Origin: Planctomycetota bacterium
Lineage (GTDB): Bacteria; Planctomycetota; Planctomycetia; Pirellulales; Pirellulaceae
Direction of reading: 5' to 3'
Length of the DNA: 34,007 nt
NCBI GenBank assembly: GCA_963204965.1
Contig: CAUJKA010000272.1
Location: 1 to 34,007, forward strand
In this document: positions 7,745-16,727 of the stretch, piece after piece
Position numbering within the stretch: position 1 is the stretch's first letter
Layout of the letters: every line of letters starts with the position of its first letter
Translations under genes and position numbers: made by a program
Notes under the pieces: model-generated
What the model was told of the DNA's origin: nothing
Seen by the model: the letters and a program-made list of their open reading frames with translations, nothing else
The model's database searches: none

Positions 7745-10700
7745 TCAGCCTCGCTCCTGCTCGGCCGCCTGATCCACTCCAGCCTGAGTTCGACTGAGCC
7801 ACGCGACTTCGTAGTCGGCTACGTCCAGAATCAACGCGCCATCGACACCGTAAAGGCTAAAGTCAAACGAAGCAACGCCTTCGGACGAAGCTTTCATCAC
7901 CGCATGAATCGTCAGCGATTCGCCTGGTCGCGGAAGCCGCCCTAATTGCAGTTGTCCCATGCGAACCGGAAGCGCTGAACCTGGAGCGATACGCTGCCAA
8001 GCCAAAATACCAACGGCAAACAAACATGCATCTAGTGCCGCACTAGGCACGCGCCAACCTTGCGTACTGCGAGTCACTCCAGCTAGTTCAATCAAAGCTG
8101 GCGCGCTAATCTTGCCCAACAGCCCTTCTGAAGTTAACGCCACCTTGCGTAGTTTTTGTAGCGGCCAACCCACGTAGAACTCAGCGTCAGCAGGCGGGTA
8201 ATGGACCGATTGCCACGAGACGTTGCCATCGATTGGCAACTGTACAGAACCACGCAACGAATTCGTTGATGTCTCGACAACGCCAGCCTTTGCCGAAAAG
8301 TTCAAGCGATCGCGATCAACTACGACGCCTTTACGCGAAACAAAGTCGCTTCGAAGTTCGATCGATGCTCGACCAACAGTGCCAGCGCTAGTGGCCAGCG
8401 TTAGTTCTTGAATGCCTTCTGAGAAGAATCGAACCGCACCGTGAGCTTGAACCTCTCGGAGCACAATCTGCGACGAGTTCAATGTGGAAGCGGCGGCTTC
8501 ATAGATCATCTCGCTCGCAACGACGAACGGCAGTAACGGCTTACTATCCAATAAGTGCTCGGCCAAAAACGGATCTTTCACTGGATTCACCGTCGCTGTC
8601 CACTTTCGCTGTTGCACAGTCGCTTCCACTTCGGTGAGCATTGGCGTTGCAATTTGCGATCCAGCATTTGCACTAGACTCGACCAACGTCTCAGCCGGAT
8701 AGAACGCGCGATAGTAGCGATCGTCGGTGATCAATACTTCGCTCTCGCCAGCATCGGCTTCCAGTTCGGTGATCAAGTGTTCGATGCCTTCTTCAGCAGG
8801 CATGAACTGCATGTGAATCATTTCCAGTGCCAGCTTGGTCTCAGGCTTCGTCGCCATTCCGACATCGCCCCAAGCATGCCAATGAAAGCCGATCGCTCGC
8901 ACTTCGGGTCGTTGGTGTTTCAACCAGTCGATCTGCTTGCACAACATTTCGTTAGCAAGCGAGTAGTCCGTATGTCCGTTCGCTCCAAAGCGACCGCTGA
9001 TAGAACCAAAGCCCACAAACGCTTCCAGTGGATCGTTCCAGGTTGCCTCCATCAGAGCCAAGGCTCCATCCACTTTCGCGGAGATACACTGAGCGACCTT
9101 TTCAGGCTGCTTGCGGTCGAAACGCGAGTCTCGCCCGACGCCGGCTCCATGAACTACGCCGCGAATCGGACCAGAGATCGCACGGACTTGATTGATCACT
9201 TCGGCGAGTTGCGATCGGTTGGCGACATCGCAACTGTGATAGTGGGCCTTAATGCCCATGGAGTGAAGTCGGCGTAGCGTGGCATCGATCTCCATCTGCT
9301 TTTCGGTGTCTTGCCAATGCTTAACAGGATTAACACCCAGCTTGCGAGCGTCGGTCATGACCTGCAATTTGAGCTGACGAAGTCCCTCGGTATCCAAATC
9401 TCGCCATGAAGCGTCTAGATTCGGAGCGGGAGCCGTGCCTAGCAAATGAAGCGTGATGCCGTAGCGCTCAGCCAATCGTTCGGCCACCAGCGCTGTAATG
9501 CCTCGAGCACCACCCGTGCACACCCAGGCTCCACCGCGAGTCAATGGACGAAGTTGTGCCTTGCTTGCGCTATTTGCTGCAGTGGATTTTCCGAGCGAAT
9601 CAACAGCACCAGCACTACGCGGAATGGCTTTGAGAATCTGCCGGACGCCGCCTTTGTATGAAATCTCATTGTCATAGCTGGATATCGCCAACTCGCGATA
9701 AATGTTGTTGACGATTTCGACTGGACTTTGCGAAGGATCGGTATCGATAGTCTTGATCGGAAGACTGCGATAACCTTGCATCCAACTTTCGATCAAGATC
9801 GATTTGAGCAGACCGTTGATCCCACCGCCTTCAGCCGAGTGTACGCCACCGCTGATTCCAAAGTCACCGCCCAATGAACTAACAGCGATCAAACTCGCAT
9901 CGTCGGTGATGTTCAGGCTGGTCACATGATCGACCCACTTCTGACAAAGCCAAAAGATACTCATGAGGCCCGCATTGCGACGCGTATTCCATGCAGCTCG
10001 ATCCAGACTCAGCTTCGCATCCGCATCACAAGGACTGGTGATGAACAAGTGCGGTAGTTTTTCGTGCTGAGCCAGTGCTGTGAACTGCTCTGCCAAGGCC
10101 GTCTCACTGGCTACCCCATCTGCAATCATTCGAACGACGTCCACGCCGCTGGCACGCAATCGAGACACCAATTGATCAGCGATAGGATTATTCCCCACCA
10201 CGATAGCCTTGCCTGACCACGTAGGCTGACGCCCTGGGACTTCAATCTGCGGCGCTGGGGCCATGCGAAGGATGTAACGCTGGGCAATTTTGTCAGTAGA
10301 TTGAGTTACTTCAGTGACCGAAAGTTCGTCGTTCTGGAAACTTTCATTCAATTCCTGAGCTGAGAACGCAGAAAGAAATTGCGATTCAAAAAACAAAGCT
10401 TCACAGTTCGCAGCTTGTTCGCCCTGACCGCCTTCAAGGACTGCAACGGAAGCTGAGGTAGAGGCGGAGAACTCAGCCACTTTGTTTTGCGATAGGCTCA
10501 ATGAACTCTTGATCACCATTCGCTCGGCGCGATGTAGTGGCCCACTTTTGGTATCGGCAATCCACTGTTGAGCGTCACAATCAAAACCTACGCGAGCCCA
10601 AACGTCGGCTCCCATACTTCCGTTTTCAGCCCAGCGATTCAGATGACATTGCGAATGTGAGAAGATCTGATTCTGTCGTTGGAAATGCATCACTAGAGAG

Positions 10701-13700
10701 CGATGTACATCGACCACCAGCAACCACCAATCAGCCGGCTGTTCCCAGCCGCGCAAAGTTGTGCTTAGCTGACTTGGATCCATTTCCGACAGCATTTTTA
10801 GCTTCGCGGATAGCTCAAGCTTGCCATCTGTTGAACTTGAACCAACTGCGTAAAGATTGTTCTGCCCATCGATCAGAACCATCGGCGTGATGGCTCCAGG
10901 AGTCAGGACCTCGATCTGTCCCTCGGGCAGATGCTTGACGCCCAGCGGCTTAAAACTGCCTTCGGTCAACCAATTCGGCAGGGAAAGCTCCAGCAGAAAT
11001 CGCGTGGTTGCGGTACTGGGCTGCATCTGTGGATTTAGGAGTCGCCAAGTCGATTTGCGGACAATCTCTTGATCAAATGCCACCAACGAAGTTTCGCAAA
11101 CATCCGCATGCTCGGCCAAGACCATGGCCGCCGACTTTAGACTCGGCGATTCCTCAATCTTCTTGATTAAACTCAGATTGGACGATTCGCATTGCCGCGC
11201 TGGTAGGGCTCGCAGGTTCAATCGCACTGCGTCGGCAAAGCCATTCTTGTGATCAGCATGATACGTAGGTAAGTTTCGCTGTGACGAACTTCGCTGAGTT
11301 GTGTCGGCACTCTCGGCCGACGGATCGTGAGTCACTTGAACTTGTAGCGGCTGCGCAACGGTCGCGACTGTCGCAACTTCAACAACAGAAACTGCTTGCA
11401 CAGATGCAGGAGATGCAACGGGCGCTACCGATACTTCAGGTGCAGCATTCTGATGCGCAACAGTCTCTATAGCCGGAACAACTTCGTTTGGTGCCGGCGC
11501 GTCGTTGACACAGCCGACTTGAGCGGCCAGCAAATCGAGAATCTGATTTAGCGTTCGCAACTGATCGAGACCAGACTTGGATTTCGCCTGAGTGCCTGAG
11601 GCATCATTCGTTCCGCCAAGCTTTAGCGCAAACGTCTCGCGAAGTTCGCCTAATAATTGAGCCTTCTTGATGCTGTCGATCCCAAGATCCGCTTCCAAGT
11701 CTGCATCCAACTCGACGATCTCGGCTGGATAGCCAGTCTGCTCAACAACGAAATCTACGACGAACTGCTCTAAGCTCTTTCGGCTGATAGCTGGCTGAGT
11801 GTTCGTCGTTGGTTGCGTGCTAGTTATCGGCGGAGTTTGTGCTACTGGCGGCGGCGCGATTTGCGTTGCAGTGGCAACGGGTGTAATCGGTGAATAGGTT
11901 GTCTGCGAGTTAGATTGAACCACCGGAGTCGGAACTTGTGTCACCGGCTGAACAATGGGGGCAGCCATTATCGCAGTCGAAGCTGTAGCCGCGGAAGAAT
12001 TCGCGAAAGTATTCGATGGGCGTGATGCAAGCAAGTTGACAAAGTCTCGCAGCGTTCGAAGCGAAGCCAAGCGGTTACCTTGAGCTCGAACATCGTTCGT
12101 CGTGCCGCTTTTGGCGGATTGCATCGAGGCCATTGCCTGCGGGAACAATTCGCGTAGCTCGCCAAGCAGTTGTGCTTTCTTGATGCTGTCGATACCAAGA
12201 TCAGCTTCCAGGTCCGCATCCAACTCCACGATCTCGGCGGGATAACCAGTTTGCTCGACGACAAAGTCGATCAAGATCTGTTCGACTTCAGCGGTTGCTG
12301 GGACGTCGATCGACGCAGCCTGTACCGGCGGCGCATGTACTGGAGTTGCCGGAGCTGGTTGTGCAGCAGCTTGCGATAATCCTAGCGGAGGCGTCTGGAT
12401 AACCGGCGAAGGAACTGGGATAACCACAGGGGAAGACACGTTAGCCATCGGTGCGGATGGTGTAGCGACTGATCCCATGCCGCGGTTATGCGCACTTTGA
12501 CTGCGCATTCTTTGACGGCGCGCAGCCGTTGCATCAAAGGTCTTGACGGCTGCAGGGGCAGTTGCTGAATCAATGGAATTTGCAGTGGCTGTGACAAAGC
12601 GGCCTACCGACGCGTTCAATCTCTGACCACTACTTGCGTAACCCGCAGTCATTTGCGAAAAGGCATGCAACAGGGCTAATGGTAAAAAGCCTTGAGGACT
12701 ATTCTCGCCTTGTGGCCCATAGTCGCTGGAGAAGACTTGAATGCCCGTTCCGCAAGCTCGCGCCAGTCGAGTCAAAACGCGTTGAGGCCCGACTTCAACG
12801 ACATGCGTGATCCCTTGTGCGGCCAACTTTTCCAGCAGGCTCACAAAGCGCAAAGGCGTGACCAGTTGCTCTGCGAGTCCATCGCGAATCAGATCTGGGT
12901 CAGCCATAAAGCAGTTGTTCACGCTGCTGAGCAATGGCAATCGCGGAGGCTGAATCGGTAGAGATTGTAAAGCCCTTCGAAACGGCTCGACGGCCGCTTG
13001 CAACGCTGGTGTATGGAACGCGGTTGGCACTGGAAGGACTCGACTAGCAACGCCACTGTCATCCAGGATCGCCGCCAGTTGAGCAATCTGAGAATGTTTC
13101 CCTCCTACAACTGTCTGTTGCGGTGCGTTGACGTGCGAAATCGTCAGCGGCAAGTGGAAGTCGGCAATCGCTTTGGCGACTGTTTTTTCATCCGCTTGAA
13201 CGCTCAACATGCTGCAGCCTGTTGGAGCATTCATCGTGACAGATTGACAACGATGCCAAGTTAACCGAACGGCTGTCTCGAGATGCAAGGATCCCGCAGC
13301 CAACATAGCCGGAATCTCACCGTAACTGTGACCGAAGACGACCTCAGGATAAATCGATAGCGATTGAATCACGGCGGAGAGCATGCTGTCGGCAACCAAC
13401 AGCGATGCCTGAGTCTGCCAAACATTTTCACCCAGTTGATTGTCGCTAGCCCACGCCATGCCAGCGAATGTCGAACCGTCGAGCGTTCGCAGTGCTTCAT
13501 CGGCGTGTTGCATCAACTGACCTGCCACTGGGAAGACTGCTGGCAAGCCACTTAACATTCCTGCGTACTGTGAACCTTGACCGGAGAACGCAAAAGCAAT
13601 TCTAGGTGGGCGCATGGCTAGGCTTGAACGATCGACCCACCAAATGCCTTGGTCGATCAACTGATCGATGGCTTGAGACTGTCCGATCAGAGCCGCAAGT

Positions 13701-16696
13701 TTTCTTGCCTTGATTGCCGACTGACCAATCGGCGCGACGACGGTTGCGACAAACTTACCAGCGGTTGGCACTTGAGTGACAAGTTGAAGATTGTCGCTGG
13801 CCGCAGCAGACTTGAGGCCTTCAAGTGTGTCCGCAGACCAATAGCGAATCTCTAATCCAAGTCGATGCCAAACTTCTGAATCTGTAAAACCAGAATCTAT
13901 TAGTTGAGCAAACTGAGCACTGTGAGTATTTGTGGGCATCGCGGGAGTTTGAATATGAGGGGCAGATGCAGTGCGATCCATTCGCTGTACGTCCGTTACT
14001 CGCGCATCAGTCAAAGCTGGTGGACTGACGGCGTCGGGAATGGTGAGCCGAACTAAAGCGCTTTGGCCTGAAAGCGTGTGGCCAAGGATAACTTGACGAG
14101 CATGTTGCTTATCCAGGCTGCAAGTGATGACATCCACCAGTCCTTGTGCGCCTTGGAGATGGCCTGTGATGGGAACATTGGGAGAGATTTCTAAACGATG
14201 ATTGGCCGTATCGAGCACTTGGGCCGCTTGTTGATCCAGGGCGGACACGCCCAATCGACCAACCAACTTCGACGCAGAATCGATCGATTGACTTGTTGAC
14301 TCTGAAGCGACTCGCACCGACTGAGCCAGCGAGCGATTGTCGAAGCCCATGCCAACACTATCGATGATGCCAAGAATCTTGTCGCCGTCACGCTTCGCAT
14401 CGCTATGCCGCTTCAGAACGACTAACGCGACGCCTTCTCCCAGCGAGTATCCTTCGTGGTCGCCGTTCGGATAAAAACCTCGCAGCCTTCCACACTTTTG
14501 CAGATTGTCCAAGGCCGCGCGATCCAGGGCGCGTTGAGCAGCCGCACAGAGCACGGAGTTAGCGCTACCGGATTGCAACAACCAACAACTGGTCTTGAGT
14601 GCGGCAAGTCCCGACACGTCGCCAGCATCGATGGCCATCGCACCGCCCATCAAGTTGAACGTCTTGGAGATGCGCGAAGCTAGTGTGCTGCTGGTGAATG
14701 ACCCCGTCTCGTCTAGCAGAGCAGGGTAATGTTTGAGGAATTGTTCAACATATTTCGCGATAATGAGATCGGCTTGGGCCGCGCCAATTCCAGTCTGAGC
14801 GATTGTTCTGGCCAGTCGGTCGCAGAACTCGGGCAGCCTTAAACCTGCGAAAAGTGAATTCCCAAAATCGCCACCAAAAATGCTTCCGACCACCACCGCT
14901 GTTTTGGCGCGATCGAACGCTTCGTTCATTAGGTTGGCTTCGTTCAGCGCCTGCTCGGCAGCTTCAAGCAACATAAACTGCAGTGGGTTTGCATGGGCGA
15001 CTTGCTTGGGCGGCACTTTGTGCTTTCGCCAGTCGTACACAAAATCAACGCGATGAGTCGATGATGCCAGTAGGTGCACATTCTGCCCGACGTTCTGTGA
15101 CGCGATGTTCTGTGCGATAGACTGCGATAAAAGTGCCTCCAAAGCTTGTAAGCTGTTTGCACCCGGAATGACAAGGCCGCGTCCAACGATGGCGATTGGT
15201 TCAACCGAAGCTTGCTCAGATCGTAGGCTTTGGTAATTTCGACGGGCAGTATCAGAGGCGTTTTGTGTTGCCTGTGTTGGTAGGTTCAAAGCCTGATCAA
15301 CTACAACGTGAACATTCAGTCCGCCAATTCCGAACGCGTTAACGGCAGCTCGCCGCGGTTGATTCGGAGCGAGCGTCGGCCATGGCTGAGCAGATTTAGG
15401 AACGTAAAACGGAACACTGTCCCAAGGAATGGTCTCATTAGGATTTTGAAGGTTGATCGACGGCGGAATAACGCCATGCTGAATCGCGAGGACCGATTTA
15501 ATCAGCCCAGCTAAACCCGCGGTCTCAAGCGTGTGTCCGATGTTTGACTTGACGCTACCGACTGGCAAACGTTGACCCGGCTCAAGCTTTGGAGCGTAGA
15601 AGGTTGTCAGCGCTTCCATCTCAGTGGCGTCGCCAACTTGAGTGCTGGTTGCGTGAGCTTCGATCAATTGAACTGAGCGAGGCTGAATGTCTTCTGGATA
15701 AGCTCGCTGAATCGCGGTCGCTTGACCTTCGTGGCGAGGAGCCCACAACGAACGACCACGTCCATCGCTGGAGTAGCCGATACCGCGAATAACCGCGTGC
15801 ACTCGATCACCATCCGCGATGGCTCGATCCAATCGCTTGATCAAGACAGTGACATAACCTTCTGCGCTAATCAATCCATCTGCGGCTTGATCAAAAGGTC
15901 GTGACATTTGCGAACTGCACGATTGAGCTGCAGAGAACAGCACCAAACTATCCGCTTTGTTGTACGAAGCGCCTCCGATGATGGCCATCTCAGTCTGACC
16001 ACTGGCAAGCGACATCGCGCCCAGTGCCAAAGCGACCAGCGATGATGCACAAGCGGCATCGATCGACATGTGCGGACCGGTCAATCCAAAGTTGTGACTA
16101 ATGACACCCGATGCAAAACCAGCATCGACAAACGGAAGCCCACCGTCGCGGCGAGTGGGTCGAACGTCGGCAAGTTCGCTTCGCAGCTTTGCCATCAACA
16201 TAGGCGAGCCGACATTTTGCCACTCGGGCATTTCGGCCAACAGCTTGAGGTAATCTTCCAGCAGAGTTCTGTAGGCGAGATCACCGCCCAATGTTGTTCC
16301 GCCGCTATGTCCAACGAATACCCCCACGTTTCTGTGCGGCAAATTGCGAGGATCATATCCAGCGTGAACACAGGCGCGGGCGGCTACTTCGCAAAGACTT
16401 AAATGGCAAAGATCCCAATCGGTGGCTTGCTCGGGAGTGATGTTCAGCAACGACCAATCCAGCTCGCGCTCATCAACGAAACCACCAATTTGTGAGTAGG
16501 TCTTGCCGCGAACACCCTTCCGCTCATCGAAATACAGCCGTCGATCCAGCTTGTGATCGGGCATTCGTTGAATGGCATACCCACCACGCTCTAGCAAATT
16601 CCAGAACTGCTCGAGTCCGTCCGCTCCAGGCAGACGGCAAGCCATACCTACGATGGCCAGCGGTGAGTGAAGCCACTGTGCTGAGGGGTTTGACAT
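7745..16696 (-). CDS. Iterative type I polyketide/PUFA-synthase-like megasynthase (KS-CLF-AT-ACP-ACP-psiKR-KR-DH)
   Basis: A 2983-residue multidomain synthase. KS1 (about 10-470) has active-site Cys216 in DAACASSL, His348 in EAHATST and His388 in SNIGH. A second KS fold (about 497-905) has Asp693 where Cys belongs (DAGDVSGL) and keeps only GHLQGAQG, so it resembles a chain-length factor. The acyltransferase (about 1028-1330) has GHSYGE with Ser1124 and AFHTPALQ. A Pro/Ala-rich linker leads to two ACPs with Ser1504 and Ser1675, both in LGIDSIKKAQ, the PUFA-synthase-type motif. After about 350 unassigned residues come a pseudo-KR (about 2160-2370) and a KR (TGGARGIT, Tyr2578 in DYSLANE). A C-terminal double-hotdog dehydratase has His2714 (EHLLDSKPLLPF) and Asp2889. 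No enoyl-reductase, thioesterase or phosphopantetheinyl transferase domain is visible. The order combines features split between PfaA and PfaC of PUFA synthases. It probably makes a reduced acyl chain iteratively; the product is unknown. The ATG is 31 bp after the reductase stop, with a weak ribosome site. Confidence 0.92.
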   Translation of the reverse strand: MSNPSAQWLHSPLAIVGMACRLPGADGLEQFWNLLERGGYAIQRMPDHKLDRRLYFDERKGVRGKTYSQIGGFVDERELDWSLLNITPEQATDWDLCHLSLCEVAARACVHAGYDPRNLPHRNVGVFVGHSGGTTLGGDLAYRTLLEDYLKLLAEMPEWQNVGSPMLMAKLRSELADVRPTRRDGGLPFVDAGFASGVISHNFGLTGPHMSIDAACASSLVALALGAMSLASGQTEMAIIGGASYNKADSLVLFSAAQSCSSQMSRPFDQAADGLISAEGYVTVLIKRLDRAIADGDRVHAVIRGIGYSSDGRGRSLWAPRHEGQATAIQRAYPEDIQPRSVQLIEAHATSTQVGDATEMEALTTFYAPKLEPGQRLPVGSVKSNIGHTLETAGLAGLIKSVLAIQHGVIPPSINLQNPNETIPWDSVPFYVPKSAQPWPTLAPNQPRRAAVNAFGIGGLNVHVVVDQALNLPTQATQNASDTARRNYQSLRSEQASVEPIAIVGRGLVIPGANSLQALEALLSQSIAQNIASQNVGQNVHLLASSTHRVDFVYDWRKHKVPPKQVAHANPLQFMLLEAAEQALNEANLMNEAFDRAKTAVVVGSIFGGDFGNSLFAGLRLPEFCDRLARTIAQTGIGAAQADLIIAKYVEQFLKHYPALLDETGSFTSSTLASRISKTFNLMGGAMAIDAGDVSGLAALKTSCWLLQSGSANSVLCAAAQRALDRAALDNLQKCGRLRGFYPNGDHEGYSLGEGVALVVLKRHSDAKRDGDKILGIIDSVGMGFDNRSLAQSVRVASESTSQSIDSASKLVGRLGVSALDQQAAQVLDTANHRLEISPNVPITGHLQGAQGLVDVITCSLDKQHARQVILGHTLSGQSALVRLTIPDAVSPPALTDARVTDVQRMDRTASAPHIQTPAMPTNTHSAQFAQLIDSGFTDSEVWHRLGLEIRYWSADTLEGLKSAAASDNLQLVTQVPTAGKFVATVVAPIGQSAIKARKLAALIGQSQAIDQLIDQGIWWVDRSSLAMRPPRIAFAFSGQGSQYAGMLSGLPAVFPVAGQLMQHADEALRTLDGSTFAGMAWASDNQLGENVWQTQASLLVADSMLSAVIQSLSIYPEVVFGHSYGEIPAMLAAGSLHLETAVRLTWHRCQSVTMNAPTGCSMLSVQADEKTVAKAIADFHLPLTISHVNAPQQTVVGGKHSQIAQLAAILDDSGVASRVLPVPTAFHTPALQAAVEPFRRALQSLPIQPPRLPLLSSVNNCFMADPDLIRDGLAEQLVTPLRFVSLLEKLAAQGITHVVEVGPQRVLTRLARACGTGIQVFSSDYGPQGENSPQGFLPLALLHAFSQMTAGYASSGQRLNASVGRFVTATANSIDSATAPAAVKTFDATAARRQRMRSQSAHNRGMGSVATPSAPMANVSSPVVIPVPSPVIQTPPLGLSQAAAQPAPATPVHAPPVQAASIDVPATAEVEQILIDFVVEQTGYPAEIVELDADLEADLGIDSIKKAQLLGELRELFPQAMASMQSAKSGTTNDVRAQGNRLASLRTLRDFVNLLASRPSNTFANSSAATASTAIMAAPIVQPVTQVPTPVVQSNSQTTYSPITPVATATQIAPPPVAQTPPITSTQPTTNTQPAISRKSLEQFVVDFVVEQTGYPAEIVELDADLEADLGIDSIKKAQLLGELRETFALKLGGTNDASGTQAKSKSGLDQLRTLNQILDLLAAQVGCVNDAPAPNEVVPAIETVAHQNAAPEVSVAPVASPASVQAVSVVEVATVATVAQPLQVQVTHDPSAESADTTQRSSSQRNLPTYHADHKNGFADAVRLNLRALPARQCESSNLSLIKKIEESPSLKSAAMVLAEHADVCETSLVAFDQEIVRKSTWRLLNPQMQPSTATTRFLLELSLPNWLTEGSFKPLGVKHLPEGQIEVLTPGAITPMVLIDGQNNLYAVGSSSTDGKLELSAKLKMLSEMDPSQLSTTLRGWEQPADWWLLVVDVHRSLVMHFQRQNQIFSHSQCHLNRWAENGSMGADVWARVGFDCDAQQWIADTKSGPLHRAERMVIKSSLSLSQNKVAEFSASTSASVAVLEGGQGEQAANCEALFFESQFLSAFSAQELNESFQNDELSVTEVTQSTDKIAQRYILRMAPAPQIEVPGRQPTWSGKAIVVGNNPIADQLVSRLRASGVDVVRMIADGVASETALAEQFTALAQHEKLPHLFITSPCDADAKLSLDRAAWNTRRNAGLMSIFWLCQKWVDHVTSLNITDDASLIAVSSLGGDFGISGGVHSAEGGGINGLLKSILIESWMQGYRSLPIKTIDTDPSQSPVEIVNNIYRELAISSYDNEISYKGGVRQILKAIPRSAGAVDSLGKSTAANSASKAQLRPLTRGGAWVCTGGARGITALVAERLAERYGITLHLLGTAPAPNLDASWRDLDTEGLRQLKLQVMTDARKLGVNPVKHWQDTEKQMEIDATLRRLHSMGIKAHYHSCDVANRSQLAEVINQVRAISGPIRGVVHGAGVGRDSRFDRKQPEKVAQCISAKVDGALALMEATWNDPLEAFVGFGSISGRFGANGHTDYSLANEMLCKQIDWLKHQRPEVRAIGFHWHAWGDVGMATKPETKLALEMIHMQFMPAEEGIEHLITELEADAGESEVLITDDRYYRAFYPAETLVESSANAGSQIATPMLTEVEATVQQRKWTATVNPVKDPFLAEHLLDSKPLLPFVVASEMIYEAAASTLNSSQIVLREVQAHGAVRFFSEGIQELTLATSAGTVGRASIELRSDFVSRKGVVVDRDRLNFSAKAGVVETSTNSLRGSVQLPIDGNVSWQSVHYPPADAEFYVGWPLQKLRKVALTSEGLLGKISAPALIELAGVTRSTQGWRVPSAALDACLFAVGILAWQRIAPGSALPVRMGQLQLGRLPRPGESLTIHAVMKASSEGVASFDFSLYGVDGALILDVADYEVAWLSRTQAGVDQAAEQERG

Positions 16697-16727
16697 GGAG
16701 CGTAATACTTGACGGGCTGGAGAGGGG

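Noticed and set aside
8555..9277. 240-codon plus-strand open frame inside the synthase
   Set aside because: It is antisense to the conserved KR/DH domains, and its composition is explained by the coding strand. No domain or start signal was seen.
11640..12260. Two near-identical stretches within the synthase as a possible recombination repeat
   Set aside because: They are the tandem ACP domains; the similarity follows from the conserved DLEADLGIDSIKKAQ coding region.
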